From Collinsella sp. AM34-10 (GTDB taxonomy: Bacteria; Actinomycetota; Coriobacteriia; Coriobacteriales; Coriobacteriaceae): DNA of 64,000 nt. The notes beneath the pieces are model-generated. The model saw only the letters and a program-made list of their open reading frames with translations, did no database searches and was not told the origin of the DNA. Both the position numbers and the translations under genes were made by a program. The stretch is taken from the NCBI RefSeq assembly GCF_003469185.1, contig NZ_QSIL01000006.1, positions 107,053 through 171,052 of the forward strand, in the 5' to 3' direction. This document shows positions 27,251 through 36,115 of this stretch, in pieces; the first letter of the stretch is position 1, and each line of letters begins with the position of its first letter.

Positions 27251-27988
27251 TTAGTCTTGCGCGTCGTTGACGGCGACTACGGTTAGCTGGGTTTTATCGA
27301 CCGTAAAAGATATGTCGAGCCCAGCATAAGCTAAGTGGTAAACGCGGTTTGGCTCGTGCTTGCTGCCCGCGCGGCGCGGATCTTGGCAAAGGACCTCGAC
27401 CAAGCCGGGGAGCTTTGCGGGCGGGACCATATCCTGCAGCGCTTGTGGAAACTCAACATCGAGCTCTTGCCACGGAGCACCCTCAATCCAGCCGCCGGTC
27501 GCATCCGGGTGGCAGTCCGCAAACGGGATGTAGGGCTTGATATCGTAGATGGGCGTGCCGTCGCGCAGATCGGCCCCCAGCACATGGATGATGGGGCCGT
27601 CGTCGGTAAGCTCCACGCGGTCGAGCTTAACGCAGGTGAGCCCGATGGGATTAGGGCGAAACGGACTGCGCGTGGCAAAGACACCCACGCGCTCGGCTCC
27701 GCCCAGACGCGGCGGGCGCACGGTCTTCGACCACTTGACGTTGGTGCCAGACCTGTCCTGCGACTTGGCATCGGCAGCTATGTCGTTTGCCGTGCCGCCG
27801 GGCGTTCCGTTTTCGAAGCGCCACAACAGCCATAGGTGAGAGAAGGAGTCCAGGCCCTCAACCGCTGCATTGGAGGCAAATTCCGGCTCAAAGACGATGT
27901 GTCCCTGCAGATGAGGCGCCAAAAAGCTGTTGCGCGGAATGCCGAACTTCTGCGGCAGGTCGGTATGTATGTGTGCGATAGGTTCCAT
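27251..27988 (-). CDS. trmO: TrmO-type tRNA methyltransferase (TsaA family)
   Basis: The start is uncertain between ATG 27988 and ATG 27997; neither has a good ribosome site. Product 245 residues from 27988. The TsaA fold is seen in IAHIHTDLPQKFGIPRN, SFSHLWLLWRFE and the cofactor segment FATRSPFRPNPIGLTCVKL (about 104-122). A C-terminal part follows with YDIKPYIPFAD, another family mark. TrmO N-methylates t6A37 of tRNA-Thr to m6t6A. Confidence 0.85.
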   Translation of the reverse strand: MEPIAHIHTDLPQKFGIPRNSFLAPHLQGHIVFEPEFASNAAVEGLDSFSHLWLLWRFENGTPGGTANDIAADAKSQDRSGTNVKWSKTVRPPRLGGAERVGVFATRSPFRPNPIGLTCVKLDRVELTDDGPIIHVLGADLRDGTPIYDIKPYIPFADCHPDATGGWIEGAPWQELDVEFPQALQDMVPPAKLPGLVEVLCQDPRRAGSKHEPNRVYHLAYAGLDISFTVDKTQLTVVAVNDAQD

Positions 27989-28129
27989 GCCGGTCATTGT
28001 ACGGCATGGAGGTGTGGGGCGTTGCGTGCAATTCTTCGCCGCGGTCCCCCGTCGTGCAACCAACGGTTGCTTGGAAGGGCGCCTGCTGCCGCGTATGCTT
28101 AAGCCATCAACCAGCAGAAAGGAGCCGTT

Positions 28130-28957
28130 ATGGCCTTTGCAGAAAAGCTCATCGCCGTCCGTCGCGCCCATCACCTTACCCAAGAGCAGCTCGCCGCCAA
28201 GCTCTTCGTCACACGCCAAGCCGTCAGCCGTTGGGAGCGTGGCGAGGTCACACCGGGCATCGACATGATGAAGCTCATCGCCGCTGTGACCGGCGAGCCC
28301 CTGTCTCATCTGCTCGAAATGCCCGAGCGCTATTGCCAGAGCTGCGGCATGATACTCACGCCCGACGACTGCGGCACCGATGCCACGGGCGCCGCGACCG
28401 ACCATTACTGCAAGTGGTGCTACGACCACGGCCAGTACACCTACGACACCACGATGGAGGCAATGATCGAGGACTGTGCCCCGCGCCTGGCGCAAAACAC
28501 CGGCCTGTCACTCGACGAAGCCGTCTCGCTCATGGGCGCCGTCCTGCCGCAACTGGAGCGCTGGCGCACCGTGCAGGAAAACGAGGAACGCTACGGCGCC
28601 GAGGCTCGGGCGCGCTATGGCGATGAGGCTATCGATGCAGCAAACGAAGCGCTGCTGGACATGGACCCCGAGACATGGAACGACATGAAGGAACTTGAAC
28701 GCGCTATTTTGGGTCAGCTCTCGATTGCCATGGGCGACGGCGATGCGGATGGAAGCGAGGCTCGCAAGCTCGTCGCGATGCATCGTCGTTGGATTGGTCT
28801 CAACTGGGGACGCGAACCCCAGAACGAAGCGTACCTGGGCCTCGCCCACGACTATCTTGCCGACCAGCGCTTTATTGACTACTACGACAAGCCCTGCGGC
28901 GCCGGAGCCACGGCGTTTCTGGTACAGGCCATCGAGTCGTCGCTGGCCCGCGCATAG
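28130..28957 (+). CDS. XRE helix-turn-helix, zinc ribbon and TipAS fusion regulator
   Basis: A 275-residue protein with three parts. XRE helix-turn-helix at 5-60 (LTQEQLAAKLFVTRQAVSRW). A putative zinc ribbon (YCQSCGMIL, then HYCKWCYDHGQY) at about 68-105. A C-terminal TipAS-like domain from about 160 (ARYGDEAIDAANEALLDM, then WIGLNWG, then YLADQRFIDYYDKPCGAGA). TipAS domains bind thiopeptide antibiotics and are usually attached to MerR helix-turn-helices, so this pairing is uncommon. It may sense a peptide-like ligand. A ribosome site, AAAGGAG, precedes ATG. Confidence 0.82.
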   Translation: MAFAEKLIAVRRAHHLTQEQLAAKLFVTRQAVSRWERGEVTPGIDMMKLIAAVTGEPLSHLLEMPERYCQSCGMILTPDDCGTDATGAATDHYCKWCYDHGQYTYDTTMEAMIEDCAPRLAQNTGLSLDEAVSLMGAVLPQLERWRTVQENEERYGAEARARYGDEAIDAANEALLDMDPETWNDMKELERAILGQLSIAMGDGDADGSEARKLVAMHRRWIGLNWGREPQNEAYLGLAHDYLADQRFIDYYDKPCGAGATAFLVQAIESSLARA

Positions 28958-29008
28958 ATTGCGGCGGCTTTGGGTATTTCAATCGAAACCGCAACCGATT
29001 GGAGACCT

Positions 29009-29254
29009 ATGGCTACTAATCATGAGCTCGTGCTCTACGTTATGACCGGCTGCCCGTATTGCATAAAGGTCAAGCGCTTTTTGGCCGATAACGGCGTGAC
29101 CATTCCCGAGCGCGATATCTCGACCGACCCCGTTGCCGAGCAGACGCTCATCGCCGTCGGCGGAAAACGCCAGGTTCCCTGCCTGTTCATCGACGGCAAG
29201 CCACTCTACGAGTCGAGCGACATCATCGCGTGGGTACAGGAGAACCTGCTCTAG
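29009..29254 (+). CDS. Glutaredoxin-like protein
   Basis: The start at ATG 29009 follows TTGGAG; the frame is open upstream. Product 81 residues. The thioredoxin-fold redox motif CPYC lies at 15-18, then QVPCLFIDGKPLYESSDII with the cis-Pro segment VPCLF. It reduces disulfides or glutathionylated proteins, or binds Fe-S clusters, in the cytoplasm. It lies 51 bp after the TipAS regulator on the same strand. Confidence 0.9.
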   Translation: MATNHELVLYVMTGCPYCIKVKRFLADNGVTIPERDISTDPVAEQTLIAVGGKRQVPCLFIDGKPLYESSDIIAWVQENLL

Positions 29255-29264
29255 TGCAACACGG

Positions 29265-29316
29265 CCATTGGGGACGTTCTTAAATGACTAGTCGTTAAAG
29301 AACGTCCCCAACGACC
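29265..29316. repeat. Palindromic element, family B, copy 3
   Basis: A diverged copy with TTGGGGACGTTCTT arms and central GACTAGTC. It sits between the converging glutaredoxin and dihydrouridine synthase genes, ending 2 bp from the stop of the latter; here it could act as a terminator. Confidence 0.8.
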
Positions 29317-29318
29317 AA

Positions 29319-30278
29319 CTAGCTGTGGAAGCGGGCTATGGGTGCAAGTGGCTGCTCGCGAAAGACGCGCTCGACGGCGGCGCGGTATTCGTCGACCTTT
29401 TTGGTCTTGCGCACGATCTTGTGAACGTTAGCGGGATTGGCGAAGGCGCATTTGGCGTAGAACCACCACTCCTTCATGCGAAAGACCGCATTGCCGCCAA
29501 TCTCTTCCGCATATGCCGCAAACAGCGTGTCGTGGAAGCGCTGCAGCTCAGCAGCCGTGGCAGTAGGGCCGCCCTTAACCATGCGAGCCAGCGCGGGGTT
29601 CGCAAGCAAGCCGCGCCCCAACATTACGTGACGCGTTCCGGGATAGGCCTCCACCAGCGCATCCATCTCCTCAAGATCAAAGATGTCGCCGTTGTAGGCC
29701 ACCGGGAACGGCGCCCGCTCCAGCGTCTCGCCGTAAAACTCTTTGCGCGGCGAACCCGCATAGCGGTCCTTTTGCACGCGCGGATGCACGATCAGCTCTG
29801 CCAGCGGCATGCGGCAATAGAGGTCAAGCACACGCTCGTATTCGTCGTCGCTTTCCAACCCCAGCCTGGTCTTGACCGACACCGGCAACGGCGAGCGTTC
29901 GCACACGTCGCTCAAGAACACCTCGAGCTCGTCGAGATTGCGCAAGAAACCCGAACCCTTGCCCTTGGCGACAACCGTTCCCGAAGGACAACCCAAGTTG
30001 AGATTGACCTCGCGATAACCCATGTCGGCGAGCACCTGTGCCGCCCACACAAACTCGTCCGCGTTCTTGGACATCAGCTGAGGCACTACGTTGAGCCCCT
30101 GGTTATTGACAGGGTCGACCTCCTTAAACGCCTTGCCACCAAAGCGGTTTCCCACCCGTGGCGGCGGCAAGAACGGCGTGTAATAGCAATCGAGCGCACC
30201 GAAGCACTCCGCGTGCACGCGACGGAACACATGCCCGGTAATCCCCTCCATAGGGGCCAGCGATAGAATCATCAACAT
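29319..30278 (-). CDS. tRNA dihydrouridine synthase (Dus family)
   Basis: A 319-residue FMN enzyme. It begins ILSLAPMEGITGHVFRRV. The catalytic Cys lies in EVNLNLGCPSGTVVAKGKGSG (about 90-110). PVSVKTRLGL and ELIVHPRVQKDRY follow, then the phosphate loop VMLGRGLLANPAL. It reduces uridine in the D-loop of tRNA. The type (A, B or C) cannot be set by eye. Palindrome B3 follows the stop. Confidence 0.92.
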   Translation of the reverse strand: MLMILSLAPMEGITGHVFRRVHAECFGALDCYYTPFLPPPRVGNRFGGKAFKEVDPVNNQGLNVVPQLMSKNADEFVWAAQVLADMGYREVNLNLGCPSGTVVAKGKGSGFLRNLDELEVFLSDVCERSPLPVSVKTRLGLESDDEYERVLDLYCRMPLAELIVHPRVQKDRYAGSPRKEFYGETLERAPFPVAYNGDIFDLEEMDALVEAYPGTRHVMLGRGLLANPALARMVKGGPTATAAELQRFHDTLFAAYAEEIGGNAVFRMKEWWFYAKCAFANPANVHKIVRKTKKVDEYRAAVERVFREQPLAPIARFHS

Positions 30279-30292
30279 CTACTCTCAGATCA

Positions 30293-30323
30293 ATGCGGCA
30301 AAGGGACTGCCCCCTTGTCACAT
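30293..30323. repeat. Stop-codon palindrome, copy A4
   Basis: Arms ATGCGGCAAAGGG and CCCTTGTCACAT. On the minus strand ATGTGA supplies the last Met and the stop of the LysR gene ending at 30318. Confidence 0.85.
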
Positions 30324-31199
30324 CCTATTCAAACGGTTCAGAAACTCTTCGCAGGCGCGGGAACGCAGGCGATATTTTTTCCATACCAGATACGACGCAA
30401 TGGTAAGCGGCGGCTCAAATGGGACAAAACGCAGATCGCTGTCTTCATCTATCTGCAGCAAGCTTCCAATGCTAACCGCACACGCAGCGCCCGAACGCAC
30501 CAGATGCGACGCGTTGCCGATCAGGTCGAAATGCCCCACGATGTTGAGTTCATCGACGCTAAGGACGCCACTCGACCACGCTTCTAGGTCCAGCGCTCGA
30601 TTCGAGGTGCGCGAACTCACCAGCAGCGGCATATTCGCCACGTCCGCAGGCGCCAGCACGTCCCGGCCGCCCCATGGACCGCTCGCGGCAACAACAGCAC
30701 CGACTCGATCCGCCTCGGGCATACGAATCCATTCGTATTTCTCGACGTTAACGGGCTCCAGCAACAACGCAAAGTCGAGCAGGCCACGCTCCAAACGCTC
30801 CTCCACCGCATCGGCATTACCGGTGTAGAGCTCAATCGTCACTCCGGGATAATTCCGATGCAGCTCTGCAAAGGCATCAAGCACCAGCCGCATCGATTTG
30901 GTTTCGCCGGCGCCAATGCGGATAACGCCCGCAATGCCGAGCTCCCGATCCGCCAACTCTAGCTCGGTCTGTTCCACCAGCAAGACAATCTCCTCGGCAC
31001 GCTGGCGCAAGCGCATGCCATCGCTCGTGAGTACACACGATCGATTGGTGCGCTCGAACAGCTCCACGCCCAGCTCGCGTTCCAAATCGGCTATCTGGCG
31101 CGAGAGCGTGGGCTGCGTCACATGTAGCACGTTAGCAGCTTCGGTCATGTTTTCCTCGCGGGCCACAGCAAGAAAATAACGCAGCGTTCGCAGCTCCAT
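30318..31199 (-). CDS. LysR family regulator
   Basis: The start is ATG 31199 (MELRTLRYFLAVAREENMTE) with GAAGGAG before it. Product 293 residues. The helix-turn-helix spans NMTEAANVLHVTQPTLSRQI (about 17-36). The effector domain starts near 90 with VIRIGAGETKSM. It is divergent from the aldo/keto reductase pair at 31350, which it probably controls. A TTGC-N5-GCAA dyad (31277-31289) lies in the shared gap. The last codon and stop are inside palindrome A4. Confidence 0.9.
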   Translation of the reverse strand: MELRTLRYFLAVAREENMTEAANVLHVTQPTLSRQIADLERELGVELFERTNRSCVLTSDGMRLRQRAEEIVLLVEQTELELADRELGIAGVIRIGAGETKSMRLVLDAFAELHRNYPGVTIELYTGNADAVEERLERGLLDFALLLEPVNVEKYEWIRMPEADRVGAVVAASGPWGGRDVLAPADVANMPLLVSSRTSNRALDLEAWSSGVLSVDELNIVGHFDLIGNASHLVRSGAACAVSIGSLLQIDEDSDLRFVPFEPPLTIASYLVWKKYRLRSRACEEFLNRLNRM

Positions 31200-31276
31200 G
31201 CTTGCTCCTTCGTGCACAACGGAGAACCTCATTCGGTCCAATTCGTTTCACATACATAATCCGTATATCTAGCTAG

Positions 31277-31289
31277 TTGCTATAGGCAA
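31277..31289. promoter_or_regulatory. Candidate LysR box
   Basis: TTGC-TATAG-GCAA dyad in the divergent LysR/aldo-keto reductase region. Its form (T-N11-A) fits LysR binding sites. Confidence 0.4.
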
Positions 31290-31349
31290 TATACATTATC
31301 AAATCTCGAAACTATCGTTACAGAAGAGAACCATCGAGAAAGGAAGCGC

Positions 31350-32197
31350 ATGGAATACATCACACTCAATAACGGCATCAAAATCCCCCAGCTAGGACTT
31401 GGCACGTATCTGCTTAAACCCGACGATGCCCAATCGTCGGTTACCTCCGCACTCGGCATGGGGTATGAGCTCATCGACACTGCCAATGCATACGTGAATG
31501 AGCGAGCAGTGGGTCGTGGCGTGCGCGAATCAGACTCGCCGCGCGAAAACGTGTTTCTCGAAACCAAGCTCTGGCCCTATTTTTACAACAGCGACACCGC
31601 CGTCAGCGAAACGCTCGAGCGTCTGAACACACCTTACATCGACCTCATGATTCTGCACCAACCCGCAGGCGACTACTTGGCGGGCTATGAGAAGCTTGAG
31701 ATCGCGTACAAGGAAGGCAAGCTCCGCTCCATCGGAATCTCCAATTTCGACGAGAACGAAATCGAGAAGCTTCTCGCAAATTGCGAGATCGTTCCATACC
31801 TTATTCAGGTCGAGTGCCATCCGTATTTCCCGCAAACCGAACTGAAGAAACTGCTCGCCCAGCACGACATTGCGTTGCAGGCGTGGTACCCGCTCGGCGG
31901 GCGCGGTAACAGCAGCATCATGAACGAGCCCGTCGTGCGCGACCTCGCTGTCAAGTATGGCAAAACGCCTGCTCAAATCATTATGCGTTGGCATATCCAA
32001 GAGGGAAATATCGTCATTCCAGGCTCCAAGAATCCGACGCACATCGCCGACAACATCGATGTCTTCGACTTCGAGCTCACGGACAGCGACATGACCGCCA
32101 TGGCTACCCTCGATCGCGGGAACCCTTCTATGAGCGCACGCCCGAGAAGCTTGCGCAATATGCCGCCTGGCACCCCGACGTTGAGAACCAGAAATAG
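31350..32197 (+). pseudogene. Aldo/keto reductase 1, frameshifted near its end
   Basis: The frame gives a normal DkgA-like aldo/keto reductase: LGLGTYLLKPDDA, the catalytic Asp-Tyr region DTANAYVNERAVG (about 46-58), KLWPYFY, and ISNFDENEIEKLL, up to the RG before GNPSM. At 32119-32120 one base appears lost: after the shift the sequence reads REPFYERTPEKLAQY and ends at the TAG at 32195, a typical family tail. Without correction the frame runs on into the next gene as a single 624-residue frame. It could be a true mutation or a sequence error. NADPH reduction of carbonyls is the expected reaction. Confidence 0.8.
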
Positions 32198-32204
32198 GAG
32201 CATC

Positions 32205-33224
32205 ATGCAGTACACAACCCTTGGCCATTCCGGCATTAAAGTCTCTAAACTCTGCCTGGGAGGCATGAGCTTTGGCGAGCCCAGCCCCGACTTTCATCAG
32301 TGGACCATCGGACCCGACGACACACGCGCCGTCATCAAACGCGCACTCGACACCGGAATCAACTTTATCGATACCGCGAACTGCTACAGCTTTGGCACGA
32401 GCGAAGAGTACATTGGCGCCGCCCTGCGCAATCTGGGCATTGCTCGTGAGAGCGTCGTGCTGGCTAGCAAGGTTCACTTCAACGAGGGCGGCCTTTCCGC
32501 CGACGCCATCAAACGCGAGATCGAAGGCTCGCTCAAGCGCTTGGGCACCGATTACCTTGACCTCTACATCATTCACCGCTTCGATTACGACGTTCCCATG
32601 GAAGAGACCATGGGAGCACTCAATGACCTGGTACGCGAGGGCAAAGTTCGCGCACTCGGCGCCAGCGCCATGTATGCTTACCAGCTGCACAACCTGCAGA
32701 TCGTCGCGCGCGACCACGGATGGACGCCCTTTACGAGCATGCAGTGCCACTACAACCTGCTGTACCGAGAGGACGAACGGGAGATGATCCCGGTGTGCCG
32801 CCAGTTTGACATGGCCCTTACGCCATACAGCCCCATGGCGTCGGGGCACCTCTGCCGTCCCACGTGGGAAAGCTCGAGTACACGCGGCACCACCGACACG
32901 ACCATGGCCAACAAGTATGACCATGACCGCGTCATCGACATGCCCGTCATTGAGCGAGTGGCCAAGATTGCCGCCGATCACGACGTGCCGATGTCGCAGA
33001 TTGCGCTGGCATGGCACTGGGCACGTGGCGTAGCGGCCCCCATCGTGGGCTGCTCCAAGCCTGAGCGCGTCGACGACGCCGTGGCTGCGCTCGACATAAC
33101 GCTCTCCCCCGCCGAGATCGACTTCCTCGAAGAGCTCTATCAACCGCACGCGCTCGTTGGCCCCAAGGCCCGTCCCGGCGAAAAACCACTTGCCGGCACC
33201 ACCAAAGTCAAAATCGCAAAGTGA
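32205..33224 (+). CDS. Aldo/keto reductase 2
   Basis: The start is ATG 32205 with AGGAG four bases before it, the normal signal of a separate gene. Product 339 residues. It begins MQYTTLGHSGIKVSKLCLGG, as in YajO/YdhF-type reductases. The catalytic Asp and Tyr lie in FIDTANCYSFGTSEEYIG, followed by LASKVHF and IIHRFDYD. The C-terminal APIVGCSKPERVDDAVAAL is the cofactor-binding end. In operon with reductase 1; substrate unknown. Confidence 0.92.
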   Translation: MQYTTLGHSGIKVSKLCLGGMSFGEPSPDFHQWTIGPDDTRAVIKRALDTGINFIDTANCYSFGTSEEYIGAALRNLGIARESVVLASKVHFNEGGLSADAIKREIEGSLKRLGTDYLDLYIIHRFDYDVPMEETMGALNDLVREGKVRALGASAMYAYQLHNLQIVARDHGWTPFTSMQCHYNLLYREDEREMIPVCRQFDMALTPYSPMASGHLCRPTWESSSTRGTTDTTMANKYDHDRVIDMPVIERVAKIAADHDVPMSQIALAWHWARGVAAPIVGCSKPERVDDAVAALDITLSPAEIDFLEELYQPHALVGPKARPGEKPLAGTTKVKIAK

Positions 33225-33228
33225 TGCC

Positions 33229-33468
33229 ATGGACGACAACATCATCGACGGCCTACGCGACGCCGGTTGCAGCGAAGAGTTTATCGAGCTATACGGCACT
33301 GCTGCCAGCGACTGTGCGCGCATTTGCCTACTAAAACGGCATCGCCGCGAATTGCTCAACGATATACACGCGGGGCAACAGAAGCTCGAATGCCTTGACT
33401 ATCTCATCTATCGGCTACGCAACGCCTCAACCGGATGCTGTTCAAGCCGCTCGGTATCGCGGCCATGA
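33229..33468 (+). CDS. Small helical protein following the reductases
   Basis: A 79-residue protein from ATG 33229, four bases after the reductase stop, so probably coupled. It is mostly helical and Cys-containing: DAGCSEEFIELYGTAASDCA, then LLKRHRRELLNDIHAGQQKL, then DYLIYRL. Similar short proteins often end aldo/keto reductase operons in Coriobacteriia and Firmicutes; no function is known. Confidence 0.7.
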   Translation: MDDNIIDGLRDAGCSEEFIELYGTAASDCARICLLKRHRRELLNDIHAGQQKLECLDYLIYRLRNASTGCCSSRSVSRP

Positions 33469-33550
33469 GGCGGCACTTAATAGCACCTCACCATGGCACC
33501 AAATACTGCCTCACCATAAAGCCTAAACCGCAGCAACGAAAGGAACTCCA

Positions 33551-34024
33551 ATGACTAAGGCACTTGTGGCATATTTCAGCGCATCGGGAACCACGATGGA
33601 CGTTGCAAACCACTTGGCTCGCGTGACGGACAGCGACCTGTTCGCCATTGTGCCCGCCAATCCATACACAAGCGCCGACCTTAACTGGCGCGACAAACAG
33701 AGCCGCAGCACGCGCGAGGCCGCCGACCCCTCCTGCCGCCCTGCCATAACCTCCAGAGTCGAGCACATCGAAGACTACGACACCATCTTTTTGGGCTTCC
33801 CCATCTGGTGGTACGTGGCGCCGGCGATTATCAACACATTCCTTGAGTCTTACGACCTGACGGGCAAAACGGTCGTCCTGTTTGCCACCTCGGGCGGAAG
33901 CGGAATGGGCAAAACGGCGTCGGTCCTTAGGGCAAGCGCTCCAGGCGCAAAGATCGTTGACGGCGGCATTCTCAACAACGCAAGCAACGCCGACATCGAG
34001 AAGTTCGCGGCAAGGTACCTCTAA
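33551..34024 (+). CDS. Flavodoxin
   Basis: A 157-residue protein. The FMN phosphate loop region ALVAYFSASGTTMDVANHLA starts at 4. FLGFPIWWYVAPAIINTFLE (about 76-95) and FATSGGSGMG are typical of the longer flavodoxins used as quinone or nitro reductase partners. GAAAGGA precedes ATG. It is probably part of the redox cluster with the reductases upstream (83-bp gap). Confidence 0.9.
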   Translation: MTKALVAYFSASGTTMDVANHLARVTDSDLFAIVPANPYTSADLNWRDKQSRSTREAADPSCRPAITSRVEHIEDYDTIFLGFPIWWYVAPAIINTFLESYDLTGKTVVLFATSGGSGMGKTASVLRASAPGAKIVDGGILNNASNADIEKFAARYL

Positions 34025-34345
34025 CGCGGCAAAGGCCGACAAATCGGCGGCGCGGCGAGCACGATGAAAGCGGCATCATCGAGTGGATATAGGAGCGCCT
34101 GCCCTATTCCAAAGTCGCCACCCTAACCTTTCATCCACTCCAAAACATGTACGTCAACATCCAAAGTCAACATTTTTTGACATCTTTGAATGCTGACGTA
34201 CAGCTTTTTGTATGGACCGGAGAAGGCGCAAATGGCGAACCCATCGAGCCGTCAAGACACTTTAGCCGCATGACCATGCACTCATCGATGGCAGGATTCC
34301 CTATACTGAGTCACATATGACGGTATCGCGCCAAAGGAGAACGCC
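34025..34345. other. Gene-free 321-bp gap
   Basis: No reading frame supported. It holds the flavodoxin terminator at 34148-34209. The rest is plain sequence ending in a promoter-like ATACTGAGTCACATATGA stretch before the DUF3592-like gene. Confidence 0.5.
34148..34209 (+). terminator. Long imperfect hairpin terminator
   Basis: TGTACGTCAACAT pairs with ATGCTGACGTACA (one mismatch). The stem continues inside through CAAAG/CTTTG and GTCAA/TTGAC. CTTTTTG follows directly on the plus strand. Confidence 0.75.
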
Positions 34346-34873
34346 GTGGCCACGTCGCAGATATCCCTGCTCGCGCTCATCTCGGTTGGAGGCATCGGCA
34401 TCCTGCTTATCGGAATGAGCACGCTCATGAAAGCCGCCGCCCGCAGGAAAGCCAAGGCCTGCACCGCTATGATCATGGGAACGGTCATTGACCACCGCTT
34501 TATGGGCGAAGGCAGGATGTATCCCGTTTTGGAGTACACCGTCGACGGCACGCAGTACCACGTGAGAAAACAATTCCGCGGCGTAAAGACCAAAAGCTTG
34601 TCGGGACTCCCCGTCCGCACGCAAAGCGCGGCGTACGAAGACGCCAAGGGCTGGTTGCACGTACAGACAGGACCCATCGCACGCCTAGATACTCTCGCAG
34701 AGCAGCTTTGGCCCCTCGGCAGCCAAATGACTGTGCACTACAACCCCAGCAGCCCAGACAAGAGCTATGTCGAGCGCCCTATCGTGGGCGACTTTGCCAC
34801 GCTGATGTTTAACATCGCGGGTATCTTGCTCATCGCGCTGAGTATTTTGCTCTATGTTCTTATCCAGCGCTAG
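34346..34873 (+). CDS. DUF3592-like membrane protein
   Basis: GTG start after AAAGGAGA. Product 175 residues with one helix at each end (SLLALISVGGIGILLIGMST and LMFNIAGILLIALSILLYVL). Between them is a soluble beta-rich domain with YPVLEYTVDGTQYHV and VHYNPSSPDKSYVE, the pattern of DUF3592 proteins. Unknown function; the soluble part is probably outside the membrane. Confidence 0.75.
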   Translation: MATSQISLLALISVGGIGILLIGMSTLMKAAARRKAKACTAMIMGTVIDHRFMGEGRMYPVLEYTVDGTQYHVRKQFRGVKTKSLSGLPVRTQSAAYEDAKGWLHVQTGPIARLDTLAEQLWPLGSQMTVHYNPSSPDKSYVERPIVGDFATLMFNIAGILLIALSILLYVLIQR

Positions 34874-34936
34874 CTCAGACTGATACATCCCGCGCGCCGC
34901 GCGCCGTAACGACCGCCACGACTCCAAGGACCAGCT

Positions 34937-36070
34937 ATGGCAACACTCTCCGAACAAGAACGTAAACGCATCCAGCGATACTGCATTTGCCCAAAGGTTG
35001 CCGGCGCGGCGCTTGCCATGGCATTCGTGCTGCCCTTATCGATCATTCCTTTCGAGATGATCGACGACATCGTCTTCCACCATGAAGGATTCCAAGACAC
35101 GGGCATGATGGCCGCCCTGGCACTCGCCGTCGTCGAGCTCGTCATATTTTGCTACTGCACTCTCGCGCCGCGCTTTGGCATGCGCGGCAAGCAGTGGAGG
35201 GAAATGCAGCACCGGCTCGCCGTCGAGCAGAGCGAAAAAGACCGCTCGGCACAGATTGCAGGCGTTGTTGGCACGCAGGCCGCCGCGCGTCTGCTCAAGA
35301 ACAGCGACAACGAAACCGCACGCAACCTGGGCGGCGCGGCAGAAGTCGCCGCTGCCGCAGGAGCCGTCGCCACCGCGGCAGACGTGCTTGCCGAGAGCTT
35401 TGCCAACGCAAAGGCCATGGCAGAGGCCTGTGGCGTGCCTATCCCCCGTGCAAAAAAGTGGATCGTCGCGCTTGTGGCACTGCCCCTCGCAATCGTGTGC
35501 GGCGCCTATATCCCGCAGCTGGCGCAGGGAAACATCGAGATGCAACAGAACGCCGCGGCCGCGGCCGAGCAGATCGCCATCGCCCGCAAGGCATTAGAGC
35601 CCGCATGCGAGTACGTGTCCGCCGATGACCCATACGAGCGATATCAAGATTACGGCTATCATGTCCGCGGCTATCTGCACGAAGGCGACTCCGACGCCCA
35701 GAAGACCTATACGTATCTGGACTTTGACAACAAGGGGACGCTCAAGGAAGTGAGCTACGCGGCAGAGGTCGACCCCAGCGCGAGCCTCGAGGATAACCTT
35801 GCCCGCATCGAACGCGAGCTTGACGAGCTTTCCTCTGCCGTTCAAACCGTTGACGTCAAGACGGTGAGCCCCGAGCTCTTGGCACCGCAGAAACTCCCCG
35901 AAGAGTTTAGGCAGGCATTTTTGAACGGCTCACTCTACGAGAGAATCTCTATCAGGACGAGTGACGACCTCATCAAAACGTATTACTCGTTTGATACGGA
36001 TCCTAAGGACGAGTTTGACGAGTACACCCATCCAACCATCCGCATCACGCTGATGAGCAAAACAAACTAG
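34937..36070 (+). CDS. Membrane protein of unknown function
   Basis: A 377-residue protein; AAGGAC precedes ATG. Two helices near the N terminus (AALAMAFVLPLSIIPFEMI and MAALALAVVELVIFCYCTLA). An Ala-rich amphipathic helical stretch with QAAARLL and AAEVAAAAGAVATAAD follows (about 110-160). A third helix is WIVALVALPLAIVCGAYI. The last 180 residues are a soluble mixed domain. It follows the DUF3592-like gene by 63 bp. No family recognised. Confidence 0.7.
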   Translation: MATLSEQERKRIQRYCICPKVAGAALAMAFVLPLSIIPFEMIDDIVFHHEGFQDTGMMAALALAVVELVIFCYCTLAPRFGMRGKQWREMQHRLAVEQSEKDRSAQIAGVVGTQAAARLLKNSDNETARNLGGAAEVAAAAGAVATAADVLAESFANAKAMAEACGVPIPRAKKWIVALVALPLAIVCGAYIPQLAQGNIEMQQNAAAAAEQIAIARKALEPACEYVSADDPYERYQDYGYHVRGYLHEGDSDAQKTYTYLDFDNKGTLKEVSYAAEVDPSASLEDNLARIERELDELSSAVQTVDVKTVSPELLAPQKLPEEFRQAFLNGSLYERISIRTSDDLIKTYYSFDTDPKDEFDEYTHPTIRITLMSKTN

Positions 36071-36084
36071 GTGCAGGGAGATGA

Positions 36085-36115
36085 ATGTGACAAAGGGGCT
36101 GTCCCTTTGTCACAT
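36085..36115. repeat. Stop-codon palindrome, copy A5 (most perfect)
   Basis: ATGTGACAAAGGG and CCCTTTGTCACAT are perfect inverses around GCTGT. On the minus strand the first A completes the TAA stop of the ABC transporter gene. Confidence 0.9.

Noticed and set aside
31350-33224. A genuine fused double aldo/keto reductase
   Set aside because: A ribosome site and ATG for the second gene are intact, and one base restores a normal end for the first.
31530-33359. 609-residue frame opposite the aldo/keto reductases
   Set aside because: Shadow frame. The sense frames match the family throughout.
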